A stretch of DNA of 64,000 nt from Actinopolymorpha pittospori (GTDB lineage: Bacteria; Actinomycetota; Actinomycetes; Propionibacteriales; Actinopolymorphaceae), in contig NZ_JADBEM010000001.1 in assembly GCF_014873875.1 (NCBI RefSeq), positions 4,340,001-4,404,000 on the forward strand, in the 5' to 3' direction. Position numbers and translations under genes: made by a program. Shown one piece after another: positions 50,622 through 58,677 of this stretch. The notes under the pieces are model-generated. The model searched no databases. It was not told the origin of the DNA and was given only the letters and a program-made list of their open reading frames with translations. Numbering within the stretch: the stretch's first letter is position 1; each line of letters starts with the position of its first letter.

Positions 50622-51707
50622 ATGTCTCGGATGGTGAAGCAGGCCTCGGTTCCCGCGCGCGTACTCCACCTTGTCCTGGCGCTCGTCACGGTCCTCACGG
50701 TGGGAGCGAGCATCCGCACGGCCGCCCCGCCCGCGCAGGCCGCATCGCTTCCCTGCGACGGTCCCAACCCCAGCCCGCCGGCCGCCACGCCGCACAAGCC
50801 CGACAACGGCTACAGCCGCACAGCCGCCGACCAGAACACTCCGATCACTCCCGACGAGGCGCTCGCCCGCGGCCGCGACTGGATCGACGCGGGCCTCAAC
50901 TACTGCCAGAGCGGCGGCTACCCCGACCGGCACGGCACCACCTACCGCACCGACTGCTCCGGTTTCGTGACCATGGCCTGGCAGAGTGACCCGCCTGGCT
51001 ACACCGCCTGGACGTCGATGTACGCGATCGCCGATCCGATCGGCTGGGGCGAGCTCCAGCCGGGCGACGCCGTCCACAACTCCGGTCACATCGAACTCGT
51101 CGAGACGGTGTCGCCGAGCCAGGTCACGACCCTCGGGTTCGGTCACACCCCGCCGGAGCGGGAGGTCTACTCCTGGGCGAGCCTCATGCTCGCCTACGAC
51201 GAGCCGATCCGTTACAAGAAGATGCAGATCGTCTCCGACCAGATGGTCCTCGACTGGCTCAGAACGCATGTTCAGAAGCCGGTCGCCCACGTCCAGCCCG
51301 ACAACGGCCGGTCGCTGGTCAACCTCGACACCATCTTCTGGGCGGACGACACGCCCTACCACCAGACGGTCACCCTCCCGGAGGCTCCGACGGTGCAGGT
51401 GGAGATCTGGGCCACGCCGACGGAGTTCAGGTGGGACTTCGGTGACCGGCGGCCCGACTCCAGGCGCACCACGACCGACGGCGGGGCGCCCTATCCCGAC
51501 GACACGATCACGCACACCTACGCCGCCACCAGCCCGAAGGGCCAGCCGTTCCGGCCGAAGGTCGACGTCACGTGGGGCCGCATCCAGTGGCAGATCGTGG
51601 GGCAGAACGAGCGTCATGACGTGGCCACGACGTTCACGTTGAACGGCGCGGGCACACCGCTCACGGTGCTCGAACTCCGGGACGTCCTCAGCAGCTCCGA
51701 CAAGTGA
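50622..51707 (+). CDS. Secreted NlpC/P60-like (CHAP-type) cysteine peptidase with C-terminal PKD-like domain
   Basis: A 361-aa exported protein. The signal peptide ends near PPAQAAS. The catalytic domain starts with ALARGRDWIDAGLNYCQSGG and contains RTDCSGFVTMAW (nucleophile Cys) and the dipeptide HIELVET (His), the hallmarks of NlpC/P60 cell-wall peptidases. The C-terminal part (VTLPEAPTVQVEIWATPTEFRWDFGD...HTYAATSPKG) looks like a PKD/Ig-like fold that could bind wall polymers. Probable cell-wall hydrolysis or amidase activity. ATG 50622 or 50631. GH76 follows after 174 bp, which contain only a weak 10-bp dyad (GTGACCGGAG with CTCCGGTCAC). Confidence 0.8.
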   Translation: MSRMVKQASVPARVLHLVLALVTVLTVGASIRTAAPPAQAASLPCDGPNPSPPAATPHKPDNGYSRTAADQNTPITPDEALARGRDWIDAGLNYCQSGGYPDRHGTTYRTDCSGFVTMAWQSDPPGYTAWTSMYAIADPIGWGELQPGDAVHNSGHIELVETVSPSQVTTLGFGHTPPEREVYSWASLMLAYDEPIRYKKMQIVSDQMVLDWLRTHVQKPVAHVQPDNGRSLVNLDTIFWADDTPYHQTVTLPEAPTVQVEIWATPTEFRWDFGDRRPDSRRTTTDGGAPYPDDTITHTYAATSPKGQPFRPKVDVTWGRIQWQIVGQNERHDVATTFTLNGAGTPLTVLELRDVLSSSDK

Positions 51708-51881
51708 CCGGAGCCGCTGAGGCGGTCCCTTCCCTGGGCGGTCGGACGCCCTAGCGGTCCATGGGCAGACGTATCCGCCTCCGGTCACGCCTTGCCGAAG
51801 ATCTTGCCCGGCAGTCGGGTGGCGCCTAGATTCCCGTGGGTCCCCGGTCCGGGGGACATCCCCTGCTTTCGGGAGGACCCT

Positions 51882-53492
51882 GTGACACGGCACAGATCAT
51901 CGCGCAGACTGCCCGTTCGGGCGCTGCTGACCGCCACCGGGACGCTCGTGATGGGGCTCGGCCTCATGGCCGGAACGGCGGCGGCGGGCACCTGGTCGGG
52001 CACGTCGGGTGTCGCGCCACCGACGACGCACCAGGTGGCGCAGCCGGAGACGCGATCGGCCGTGCGGCCGGAGCCGGCGCGTGCGCGGACGGCGAAGGTG
52101 GCGGCCGCGGTCGACGCCGTCGTCTGCGGGCGCCTGTGTGACGGCGCTCCGGTGAGCGAGGCCCGGGAAGATCGACTCGCCGACGGCGCGACCATCTTCG
52201 GCCGGTCGATCGAGTTGCACCTCAGCGACCGCGACGCGATGGGCTGGGCCAGCATCAACAACGGCGACCCCACCGACGAGGTGTGGCTCGACCGGTCCTT
52301 CGACGGCGGTGCGACGGTGCCGGACACCAAGCTCGGCGACGCCACGATCCCCGCCGGACAGCGCGGCACGACCACGACGATGTACAACCTCGACGACCCT
52401 GCCCAGAACCTCCACGGAGTTCTGCGGGCCTGTGGCAAGGCCGGCAACCGCGACGACGTCGTCTGCACCGAGTGGATCCAGGTCGAGAAGCCGATGACGC
52501 AGGGGACGCCAAGCAAGCGTGCCGTCGCCGCGCTGGTCAAGCTGTACGATGCGGACACAGGGCTGTGGAAGACCACCGGCTGGTGGAACTCCGCGAACGC
52601 CTTGACCGCGATGATCGACTACCAGCTCGCCACCGGCGACTCCTCCTACGAATGGATCATCGCCAACACCTACGAGATGAACCTGCACGCACAGGGCGGC
52701 AACTTCACCAACGACTACATCGACGACACCGGTTGGTGGGCCCTGGCCTGGATCCGGGCGTACGACCTGACCGGCGAACAGCGCTATCTCGACACCACGC
52801 GCTTCGACGCCGACTACATGTGGAGCACCCACGACGCCGTCTGTGGTGGCGGGGTCGTCTGGAACGTCAACCAGCGTTACAAGAACGCCGTGACGAACGA
52901 GCTCTTCATCAAGGTCGCGGCGAGCCTGCACCGCCGGATCCCCGGCGACACGGTCTATCTCGACCAGGCGCTGAACATCTGGCAGTGGTTCCGGGCCAGC
53001 GGGATGATCAACGACGACAACCTCGTCAACGACGGGCTCGACGCCGCCACCTGTGCCAACAACGGGCAGACCACCTGGAGCTACAACCAGGGCATCGTTC
53101 TCGGCGCACTGACCGAGTTGTACGCCGCGACCAACGACCGTGGCTACCTCGCGCAGGCGCAGGTCCTGGCCGACGCGTCGACGAGGAGTTCGTTCCTCAA
53201 CCCTGGTGGGGTTCTCACCGAACCCTGTGAACAGAACGGTTGTGGTGGTGACGGCCCGACGTTCAAGGGCGTCTACGTGCGCAACCTCGGTGAGCTCAAC
53301 GCGTCCCTCCGCAACCGCCCCTACCAGGCGTACCTGACCCGGCAGGCGAGCACCAGCTACCGCGAGGACCGCAACCGCTTCGACCAGTACGGCGTCCACT
53401 GGGCCGGGCCGATCGCGTCCATCAGCGCGGCCACGCAGCAGAGCGCGACCGAGGCGCAGATCGCACCCCTGTGGGGACGTGGCGAACGGTAA
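51882..53492 (+). CDS. Secreted glycosyl hydrolase family 76 (alpha-1,6-mannanase-like)
   Basis: A 536-aa exported protein. GTG 51882 has GGGAGGA upstream, a Sec signal (ALLTATGTLVMGLGLMAGTAAAG), then a Pro/Ala-rich linker and an additional N-terminal beta domain (residues about 85-230) before the GH76 barrel. The barrel shows TGWWNSANALTAMIDY, the Asp pair in NDYIDDTGWWALAW, and CGGGVVWNVNQRYKNAVTNELFI, all typical of alpha-mannanases that attack yeast or mycobacterial-type mannans. It is followed by a perfect terminator. A role in fungal or actinomycete wall mannan use is likely. Confidence 0.88.
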   Translation: MTRHRSSRRLPVRALLTATGTLVMGLGLMAGTAAAGTWSGTSGVAPPTTHQVAQPETRSAVRPEPARARTAKVAAAVDAVVCGRLCDGAPVSEAREDRLADGATIFGRSIELHLSDRDAMGWASINNGDPTDEVWLDRSFDGGATVPDTKLGDATIPAGQRGTTTTMYNLDDPAQNLHGVLRACGKAGNRDDVVCTEWIQVEKPMTQGTPSKRAVAALVKLYDADTGLWKTTGWWNSANALTAMIDYQLATGDSSYEWIIANTYEMNLHAQGGNFTNDYIDDTGWWALAWIRAYDLTGEQRYLDTTRFDADYMWSTHDAVCGGGVVWNVNQRYKNAVTNELFIKVAASLHRRIPGDTVYLDQALNIWQWFRASGMINDDNLVNDGLDAATCANNGQTTWSYNQGIVLGALTELYAATNDRGYLAQAQVLADASTRSSFLNPGGVLTEPCEQNGCGGDGPTFKGVYVRNLGELNASLRNRPYQAYLTRQASTSYREDRNRFDQYGVHWAGPIASISAATQQSATEAQIAPLWGRGER

Positions 53493-53499
53493 GGAGTGA

Positions 53500-53545
53500 G
53501 TGCGGGTCCGGGCCTCGCCCTGCCGTCACGCGCCCGGACCCGCAC
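53500..53545. terminator. Terminator after the GH76 gene
   Basis: GTGCGGGTCCGGGC (53500-53513) pairs perfectly with GCCCGGACCCGCAC (53532-53545) over an 18-nt loop. Confidence 0.8.
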
Positions 53546-53608
53546 GCCCTTGGCGTTCACGGTTAAATGCTTCGCCTCGGCGGGGTGGACTCGGATACGT
53601 TCTCACCC

Positions 53609-53622
53609 GGTTACCGGTAACC
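53609..53622. promoter_or_regulatory. 14-bp perfect palindrome in the L28 promoter region
   Basis: GGTTACCGGTAACC is self-complementary and lies 46 bp before GTG 53668, just downstream of a -10-like TACGTT (53596-53601). A repressor site is the natural reading. It does not look like the usual Zur box. Confidence 0.6.
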
Positions 53623-53667
53623 ACTTCTGGTGAGCAGTTTCGATGATCCGCCCGGAGGTGTGAGTTC

Positions 53668-53880
53668 GTGTCCGCAGTCTGCGACGTGTGTGGCAAGGGG
53701 CCTTCCTTTGGAAAGAAGCTGTCCCGCACCGGTAGAAAGGCGCTCAAACGCCGGGTTCGCAGCCGCACGCCGCGCAGGTTCAATCCCAACATCCAACGCG
53801 TACGCGCGAAGGTGGACGGCACTCCGACGCATCTGAACGTCTGTACGTCGTGCCTGCGAGCCGGAAAGGTCCAACGGTGA
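53668..53880 (+). CDS. rpmB: 50S ribosomal protein L28, zinc-ribbon type
   Basis: A 70-aa L28: AVCDVCGKGPSFGKK, then SRTPRRFNPNIQRVRAKVDGTPTHLNVCTSCLRAGKV. Cys5, Cys8, Cys59 and Cys62 form a complete zinc-binding set. Actinobacteria often have a second L28 gene away from ribosomal operons; this one stands alone with GGAGG upstream of GTG 53668 and a palindrome in its promoter region, so it may be the regulated paralogue. Convergent with the serine hydrolase. Confidence 0.9.
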   Translation: MSAVCDVCGKGPSFGKKLSRTGRKALKRRVRSRTPRRFNPNIQRVRAKVDGTPTHLNVCTSCLRAGKVQR

Positions 53881-53929
53881 AGGCGATGCCGGCTCAGTAA
53901 GCGTTCGGCAGTTCGACACGGCGGTCGCG

Positions 53930-55138
53930 TCAGTCGTCGATCGCCTGGTAGACCGAGGTCCAGAAGTCCAGGTAGATCTCGGAGAACTGCGGAAACGCCA
54001 GGCGCTGTGTCATCAGGATCCCGACCAGGTCCTCGCGCGGATCGGAGAACCACGAGGTGCCAAGACCTCCGTCCCATCCGAACCGTCCGGGCACCGCCGA
54101 CGTGTCGTCTCGTCGGGTGATCACACAGACGCCGAAACCCCAACCGCGGCTGTCGAAGTAGCCGGGATAGAAACCCGAGATCGCCTTCTGCTCCGGCGTG
54201 AGCTGGTCGGTGGTCATGAGTTCGACGCCAGGCCTGGAAAGGATGCGTCCCTTGCCGTACTTCCCCTTGTCCAACATCATCTGTCCGAAGGCGAGATAGT
54301 CGTCCAGGGTGGAGACCAGGCCGGCGGCGCCGGACGGGAATGCCGGCGGCCTGCTCCACTCTCCTCCACGAGCGGGGTCGTAGACCTGGAGCGCGCCTGT
54401 CTCGGGATCGGTCTCGTAGCTGACCGCCAACCTGTCCAGGTCTGCCGGCGGCGTGCTGAAGCCGGTGTCACGCATACCGAGCGGATCGAAGACGCGCTCC
54501 TGAAGGAACGCCTCGAGCGGTTGCCCGCTCGCCCGCGCGACGAGAACGCCGAGTACGTCGTAGGCGGTGTTGTACAGCCACCGTTCGCCGGGTTGGTACA
54601 TGAGCGGGAGCGATCCGAGGCGACGCATCCACTCCTCAGGCTCCGGTTGCTCGGAGGGCCTTGGTGGTCCGAGGCCAAGCCCACGATCGCGGATGGCGCC
54701 CAGGATCGGGGCCACACTCGCGTCGGGCCCGAAGCTCAGACCGGTGCCCATACGGAAGGTGAGAAGGTCGCGTAACGTGATCGGCCGATCGGCCGGCACG
54801 GTGTCGTCGAGTGGACCGTCCCAGCTCCGCAGCACCCGCCGCTCGGCGAGCTCGGGCAGCAGTCGATCCACGGGCTCGTCAAGGCGGACCTTGCACTCCT
54901 CCACGAGGATCATCGCGGCCAACGCGACGACGGGCTTGGTCATCGAGGAGATGCGGAAGATCGTGTCGCGGCGCATGGGTGGGCTGGATCCGATGCCCGC
55001 GGAGCCGATGGCGTCGACGTGAACCTCGCCTCGGCGGCTGATGAGAGTGGTGAGGCCGGGCACGACGCCGCGCTCCACATGAGTCGCCATGACCTGGTGC
55101 ATGCGGGAGAGCCGTGCCCGGGACAGTCCGCTCGCCAC
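53930..55138 (-). CDS. Serine hydrolase, class C beta-lactamase fold (EstB-like)
   Basis: A 402-aa hydrolase. SMTK at residues 65-68 is the catalytic Ser-Lys pair, YNTAY carries the Tyr of the second motif, and WDGGLGTSW takes the place of HxG/KTG. The sequence MIFRISSMTKPVVALAAMILVEE and LLTFRMGTGLSFG match EstB-type esterases. No export signal. The only GTG in the right place is 55138. A dyad and a tandem repeat lie in its upstream gap. Substrate unknown. Confidence 0.85.
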   Translation of the reverse strand: MASGLSRARLSRMHQVMATHVERGVVPGLTTLISRRGEVHVDAIGSAGIGSSPPMRRDTIFRISSMTKPVVALAAMILVEECKVRLDEPVDRLLPELAERRVLRSWDGPLDDTVPADRPITLRDLLTFRMGTGLSFGPDASVAPILGAIRDRGLGLGPPRPSEQPEPEEWMRRLGSLPLMYQPGERWLYNTAYDVLGVLVARASGQPLEAFLQERVFDPLGMRDTGFSTPPADLDRLAVSYETDPETGALQVYDPARGGEWSRPPAFPSGAAGLVSTLDDYLAFGQMMLDKGKYGKGRILSRPGVELMTTDQLTPEQKAISGFYPGYFDSRGWGFGVCVITRRDDTSAVPGRFGWDGGLGTSWFSDPREDLVGILMTQRLAFPQFSEIYLDFWTSVYQAIDD

Positions 55139-55157
55139 TACGACCGCTCACCTCCCG

Positions 55158-55197
55158 TGTAGCTTCCCAAACTACATCGATCGGCTACATCGATCGG
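55158..55197. repeat. Dyad and 13-bp tandem repeat upstream of the serine hydrolase
   Basis: TGTAG (55158-55162) and CTACA (55172-55176) form a dyad with a 9-bp spacer; CTACATCGATCGG is then repeated at 55172-55184 and 55185-55197. Likely regulator binding site, lying in the 93-bp gap between the two minus-strand genes. Confidence 0.5.
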
Positions 55198-55231
55198 CCC
55201 ATCGAATGGAGAGCCGGCGTGGGCCGGCAGG

Positions 55232-56902
55232 TCATGGGGTGAGCGGTACCTGCCACGTCACCCTCGTGCCGACCGGCTCGACGCGGCGGACCACGGCCGA
55301 TCCGCCCAGCTGGGCGACCCGCGTCAGGAGGTCCCTGCAGGCATCCCGGCCGGCGAAGGCCGTGCGATCCACGCCGTCGTCGGTGATGGTGAGCCGGAGC
55401 TGGTCCTCGTCCAGGCTGACCTCGACCTCGATCCCGCTCGGCCGGGAGTAGATCGCGGCGTCGGTGACGGACTTACGGATGGCGCGGACGAGGTCGCGGC
55501 GCAGTGAGATCGAGAGACGATGGTCGAGTGGACCCTTGACGACGAGGCGGGGTGTGAAGCCGAGGAGAGACCGGGCGTGGTCGAGTTCGTCGCGCAGGTG
55601 CTCACTCGTGGGCCGGTCATCGGGCAAGGTGGGGTTGCGGAGCTGGAAGATCGCGGCCCGGACCCCTCGCGTGGTCTGGTCGATGGCGCTGAGGGCCTCG
55701 TCGATTCGCTGCCGTACCTCGGGCTTGTTCGCCAGGTCGGCCGTGTCCTCCAGCCGGGTGCCGATCGCGAACAGGCGCTCGATGACGACGTCGCGGAGGT
55801 CGCGGCCGATCCGCGCGCGGTCCTCCAGGACGAGTCCCTTCGCCTGGAAGTGTTGCAGCGCGAGTGCGGCCTGCCCGGCGAACATCTCCACGAGCGCTAC
55901 CTCGTCGGGGCCGACGCGGTCGACGGGGGACCCTCGTTCCCAACCGACCACGATGACGCCGAGCACCTCGCCGGAGACGGCGAGTGGGACGTACATGCCT
56001 GGGCCGAGCACGGCGAGATCATCGGCCACCTCCGGCGGCGGGTTGTATCCCTCCTCGTGGGTGATGTCCTCGCTCACGGTGGCCTGACCCGTCATGAGTG
56101 TCTTGGCCGCGAGGCCCTGCAGGCTCACGGGCATGCCGTCGAAGCGTTCCAGTCCGAGTCCGTCGATCCCCTCGAAGTAGACCGCGCGTTGCGGGGAATC
56201 AGGATCGAGGAGGACGGCGCAGGCGTAGGTTGCGCCGGCCACCTCCCGGATCTTCCTGACCACCAGGCGCAGGGCTTCGGTGCGGTCCTCCCCGCCGAGC
56301 AGGACCCGGGTGGTCTCCAGTGCCGCCCGGATCCACTGCTGGGCGCGGCGTTCGCGCCGGAACACGTTCACCTGGCCGAGTGCCGCGGCGGCGGACTCCG
56401 CGAAGGCGCCCGCGAGTTCCTGGTCCTCGCTCGTGAATCCCTCCTCGGAGGGCTTGTTGGCGAGGATCAACTCGCCGAGGTGGGCGCCGTCGACCTGGAG
56501 AGGGAGGCGCAGGAGGTTGGTGATCGCGGGGTAGTAGCGCCCCAGTGGGCCGTCACGAACGCCGTCATAGGTGAGGAAGTCGGGAATGTTCAGGACCTGG
56601 TCGGCCCCAGGGAGATACTGGTCGAGGTCGATGACCAGGGTGGCGAAGCCGGCCTGTTCGTCGACGTCGGCTCGTTCCTGGTGGGTGGTGTGCTCGACGA
56701 GGTCCGTGGCGAGCGGGACCGTGTGGTCTTCGTGAGTGAGAAGGAACGCCGCGAACTCCGCGTCGGTGAGGCGTCGTACCGCCGCCACCAACCGGTCGAG
56801 ATCTGGGACCACGGACGCGTCGATCGCGGCCGTGGCTGGTGCGGATCGCGGTCGAGGCAGGCCGATGGGGCCATTGGTCCCCCAGACGTCGGCGTTGGCC
56901 AT
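55232..56902 (-). CDS. GAF-domain DevS/DosT-like sensor lacking the phospho-acceptor His (pseudo-kinase)
   Basis: A 556-aa relative of the protein at 15047-16621. An unidentified N-terminal sensor segment and two GAF domains (second: GPGMYVPLAVSGEVLGVIVVGWERG) lead to RARIGRDLRDVVIERLFAIGTRL, where DevS/DosT kinases have DLHD: residue 370 is Arg (codon CGC). The ATPase domain is recognisable (LRLTITDDG, VTWQVPL) but the N-box Asn is missing (RKSVTDAAIYSR). It probably cannot autophosphorylate on His. ATG 56902 is leaderless (TAGCAT, 6 nt). The ligand of the GAF domains is unknown. Confidence 0.82.
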   Translation of the reverse strand: MANADVWGTNGPIGLPRPRSAPATAAIDASVVPDLDRLVAAVRRLTDAEFAAFLLTHEDHTVPLATDLVEHTTHQERADVDEQAGFATLVIDLDQYLPGADQVLNIPDFLTYDGVRDGPLGRYYPAITNLLRLPLQVDGAHLGELILANKPSEEGFTSEDQELAGAFAESAAAALGQVNVFRRERRAQQWIRAALETTRVLLGGEDRTEALRLVVRKIREVAGATYACAVLLDPDSPQRAVYFEGIDGLGLERFDGMPVSLQGLAAKTLMTGQATVSEDITHEEGYNPPPEVADDLAVLGPGMYVPLAVSGEVLGVIVVGWERGSPVDRVGPDEVALVEMFAGQAALALQHFQAKGLVLEDRARIGRDLRDVVIERLFAIGTRLEDTADLANKPEVRQRIDEALSAIDQTTRGVRAAIFQLRNPTLPDDRPTSEHLRDELDHARSLLGFTPRLVVKGPLDHRLSISLRRDLVRAIRKSVTDAAIYSRPSGIEVEVSLDEDQLRLTITDDGVDRTAFAGRDACRDLLTRVAQLGGSAVVRRVEPVGTRVTWQVPLTP

Positions 56903-56908
56903 CCATCG

Positions 56909-56914
56909 ATGCTA
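56909..56914 (-). promoter_or_regulatory. Leaderless -10 element (TAGCAT) of the GAF gene
   Basis: Minus-strand TAGCAT, 6 nt, ATG 56902. Confidence 0.6.
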
Positions 56915-56987
56915 ACGACGGAACTTCCCTTGTCGATGGGACAGCTGCGTTGATACCCGGCATAGCGGGCCGGCCAGTTCGGAGAAG

Positions 56988-57971
56988 TCACCCACTGGGC
57001 TGGCCTTCCGTCAGCGCTCGGACGAGTTGTTCCTCCTCGTGCGTGAAGTGTGCCTCGAGCTCTTCCGCCAGATGCTCGAGGCGTTTCCGTAGGGCATCGG
57101 CCTCGCCGGTGCCCGCGGCGAGGTCGGTGAGGATGGTCCGAAGCTCCGCGAGGGACTCGGCGACGACGTGGTGTTCGGCTCGGAGTCGGTCGAGCGTCGG
57201 CGCGAGGGCGGGAAACTGCTTCTCGAAGCTGGGAAACGCGCCGTCCTCGTTGGTGTGATGCAGGTGGAGCGCGTCGCAGAACGCCAGACAGTGCTGGCGA
57301 AGTTGTAGCCCGAGATCGGACGGGGTCGACGGGCTCTGCGAACTCGGCGGGCTCGGCGGGCTGGTCTGGTGCGCATCAGCCTCGACGCGGATGCGGGCGA
57401 GTTCGTCGCGGAGGTCGGCGTGGACCCTCAGCAGTTCGGCGGCGATCGCCTGGTTGCGCTCGGCGTCGGCGAAGTCGGGGCGCTCCAGCGCGACGACGGG
57501 GATGATCCGGGAGGTTCTGGTCTGGTATTCGCCGTACGCGGGAATGAGTTCGGCCTGGAGCCGGTAGAACCTTGCCCGTTCCGGATCCCGCAGGGATGTC
57601 GCTCTCGCGACAAAGGTCTCGATGGACTGATCGCCGGCGCCGATCTCGACGGTGATCATCGGATGGGCGAGCAGGTTGTGGTACCAGTTCGGGTTGTGGG
57701 GGAGACCCGCGTTGGAGGCGAACGCGAGCAGGCGGACCCCGTCGCGCAGATATCCGACAGGTGTGGTGTGGGGCCTGCCGGTCCTCGCCCCGATCGTGGT
57801 GAGCAGGAGCAGGTTGGCGCCTGCGAACATGCCGCCCACCCGCCCGCCGTTGGATCGGAACTCCTCGATGATCTGCTGGTTCCAGTCGCCGGGGCCGGCG
57901 GGCGCACTGGGCACCGCCGGTTTGATGGGAGTGGCGGCTTCGCTGGGGGCTGTCGGTCGTTGATCCATCAT
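56988..57971 (-). CDS. F420-dependent nitroreductase (Ddn)-like domain fused to a hemerythrin HHE domain
   Basis: A 327-aa two-domain protein. Residues about 20-150 match deazaflavin-dependent nitroreductase-type proteins (MFAGANLLLLTTIGARTGRPHTTPVGYLRDGVRLLAFASNAGLPHNPNWYHNLLAHPMITVEIG), which use F420H2 or quinones. Residues about 205-320 form a hemerythrin-like helical bundle (LRQHCLAFCDALHLHHTNEDGAFP...EHHVVAESLAELR...LEAHFTHEEEQLV) with the His/Glu ligands for a di-iron site. Oxygen or redox sensing coupled to F420 reduction is plausible. ATG 57971 has GAGG upstream. A divergent MarR gene and its operator control it. Confidence 0.9.
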   Translation of the reverse strand: MMDQRPTAPSEAATPIKPAVPSAPAGPGDWNQQIIEEFRSNGGRVGGMFAGANLLLLTTIGARTGRPHTTPVGYLRDGVRLLAFASNAGLPHNPNWYHNLLAHPMITVEIGAGDQSIETFVARATSLRDPERARFYRLQAELIPAYGEYQTRTSRIIPVVALERPDFADAERNQAIAAELLRVHADLRDELARIRVEADAHQTSPPSPPSSQSPSTPSDLGLQLRQHCLAFCDALHLHHTNEDGAFPSFEKQFPALAPTLDRLRAEHHVVAESLAELRTILTDLAAGTGEADALRKRLEHLAEELEAHFTHEEEQLVRALTEGQPSG

Positions 57972-58005
57972 GGCGCGGACCTCGCTAGCATGGAGTGAAA
58001 GATGA

Positions 58006-58022
58006 TTTGCTTTGAAAGCAAA
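58006..58022. promoter_or_regulatory. MarR operator between Ddn-HHE and marR
   Basis: TTTGCTTT-G-AAAGCAAA is a perfect inverted repeat; TGCATGCA and a further GCAAAG half-site follow at 58030-58039. The A/T-rich dyad in a GC-rich genome, in a divergent MarR gap of 71 bp, makes an operator likely. Confidence 0.75.
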
Positions 58023-58042
58023 ATGACTATGCATGCAAAGCT

Positions 58043-58534
58043 ATGTCGGAGGTGGTCGAGGTGTCAACAGGTAGCCGAGGAGGGCGCGGTGCGGGGCCCA
58101 GCGTCGATGACGGAGTTCGGGCACTCCTCCTGCTGATGCCGCGACTCGTCGGCCGGGTGAAGCGGATCCGCGTTCCGGAGGAGCTCGAGTCGTTGGCGTT
58201 GGCGCCGCGGCATCTGTCACTGCTGGCCTACCTGCTGTTCGACGGTCCGATGAGTGTCAACGCGTTGGCGTCCCAGCTCGAGGTCGCCCCCGCGACGGTG
58301 AGCCTGATGGTCAGCGACCTGAGTCGCAAGGGGATCCTCGAACGCCGTGAGGACGAGGCTGACCGGCGCCGCACGATCGTGAGCATCTCCGACGAGCACC
58401 GCCCGTCCATCGATGCGTGGTTGGCCAAGGGAGCGACGGCATGGCGGGAGGCGTTGGCCCCGTTGACCTCGGCCCAACGCAAGATGTTCGTCGACACGCT
58501 CAAGGCCTATGAGCGAGCCCTCGGCGAGGAGTAG
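58043..58534 (+). CDS. MarR family transcriptional regulator
   Basis: A 163-aa winged-helix protein: LALAPRHLSLLAYLLFDGPMSVNALASQLEVAPATVSLMVSDLSRKGILERREDEADRRRTIVSISDEHRPSIDAWLAKG. The DRRRT wing is characteristic. ATG 58043 lacks a ribosome site; GTG 58061, with GGAGG 8 nt before it, is a good alternative. It is divergent from the Ddn-hemerythrin gene, and the perfect dyad between them is the probable common operator. The inducing ligand is unknown. Confidence 0.88.
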   Translation: MSEVVEVSTGSRGGRGAGPSVDDGVRALLLLMPRLVGRVKRIRVPEELESLALAPRHLSLLAYLLFDGPMSVNALASQLEVAPATVSLMVSDLSRKGILERREDEADRRRTIVSISDEHRPSIDAWLAKGATAWREALAPLTSAQRKMFVDTLKAYERALGEE

Positions 58535-58665
58535 CGGACCGCGGTCACAGGTGTTGGATCGTGCGTTGCGCTGGTCGCGAAAGCTGACGGAAAGGTGTCA
58601 GGAGGAGTTTCGTCGGTGGGGCTGAAGGCCCTTGTTTTACGGGGGTTGTTGTCGGTGGTCGGGTC

Positions 58666-58671
58666 TAGGGT
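58666..58671 (+). promoter_or_regulatory. Leaderless -10 element (TAGGGT) of the DUF222/HNH gene
   Basis: TAGGGT, exactly 6 nt, ATG 58678; no ribosome site. Confidence 0.6.
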
Positions 58672-58677
58672 TTGGTC

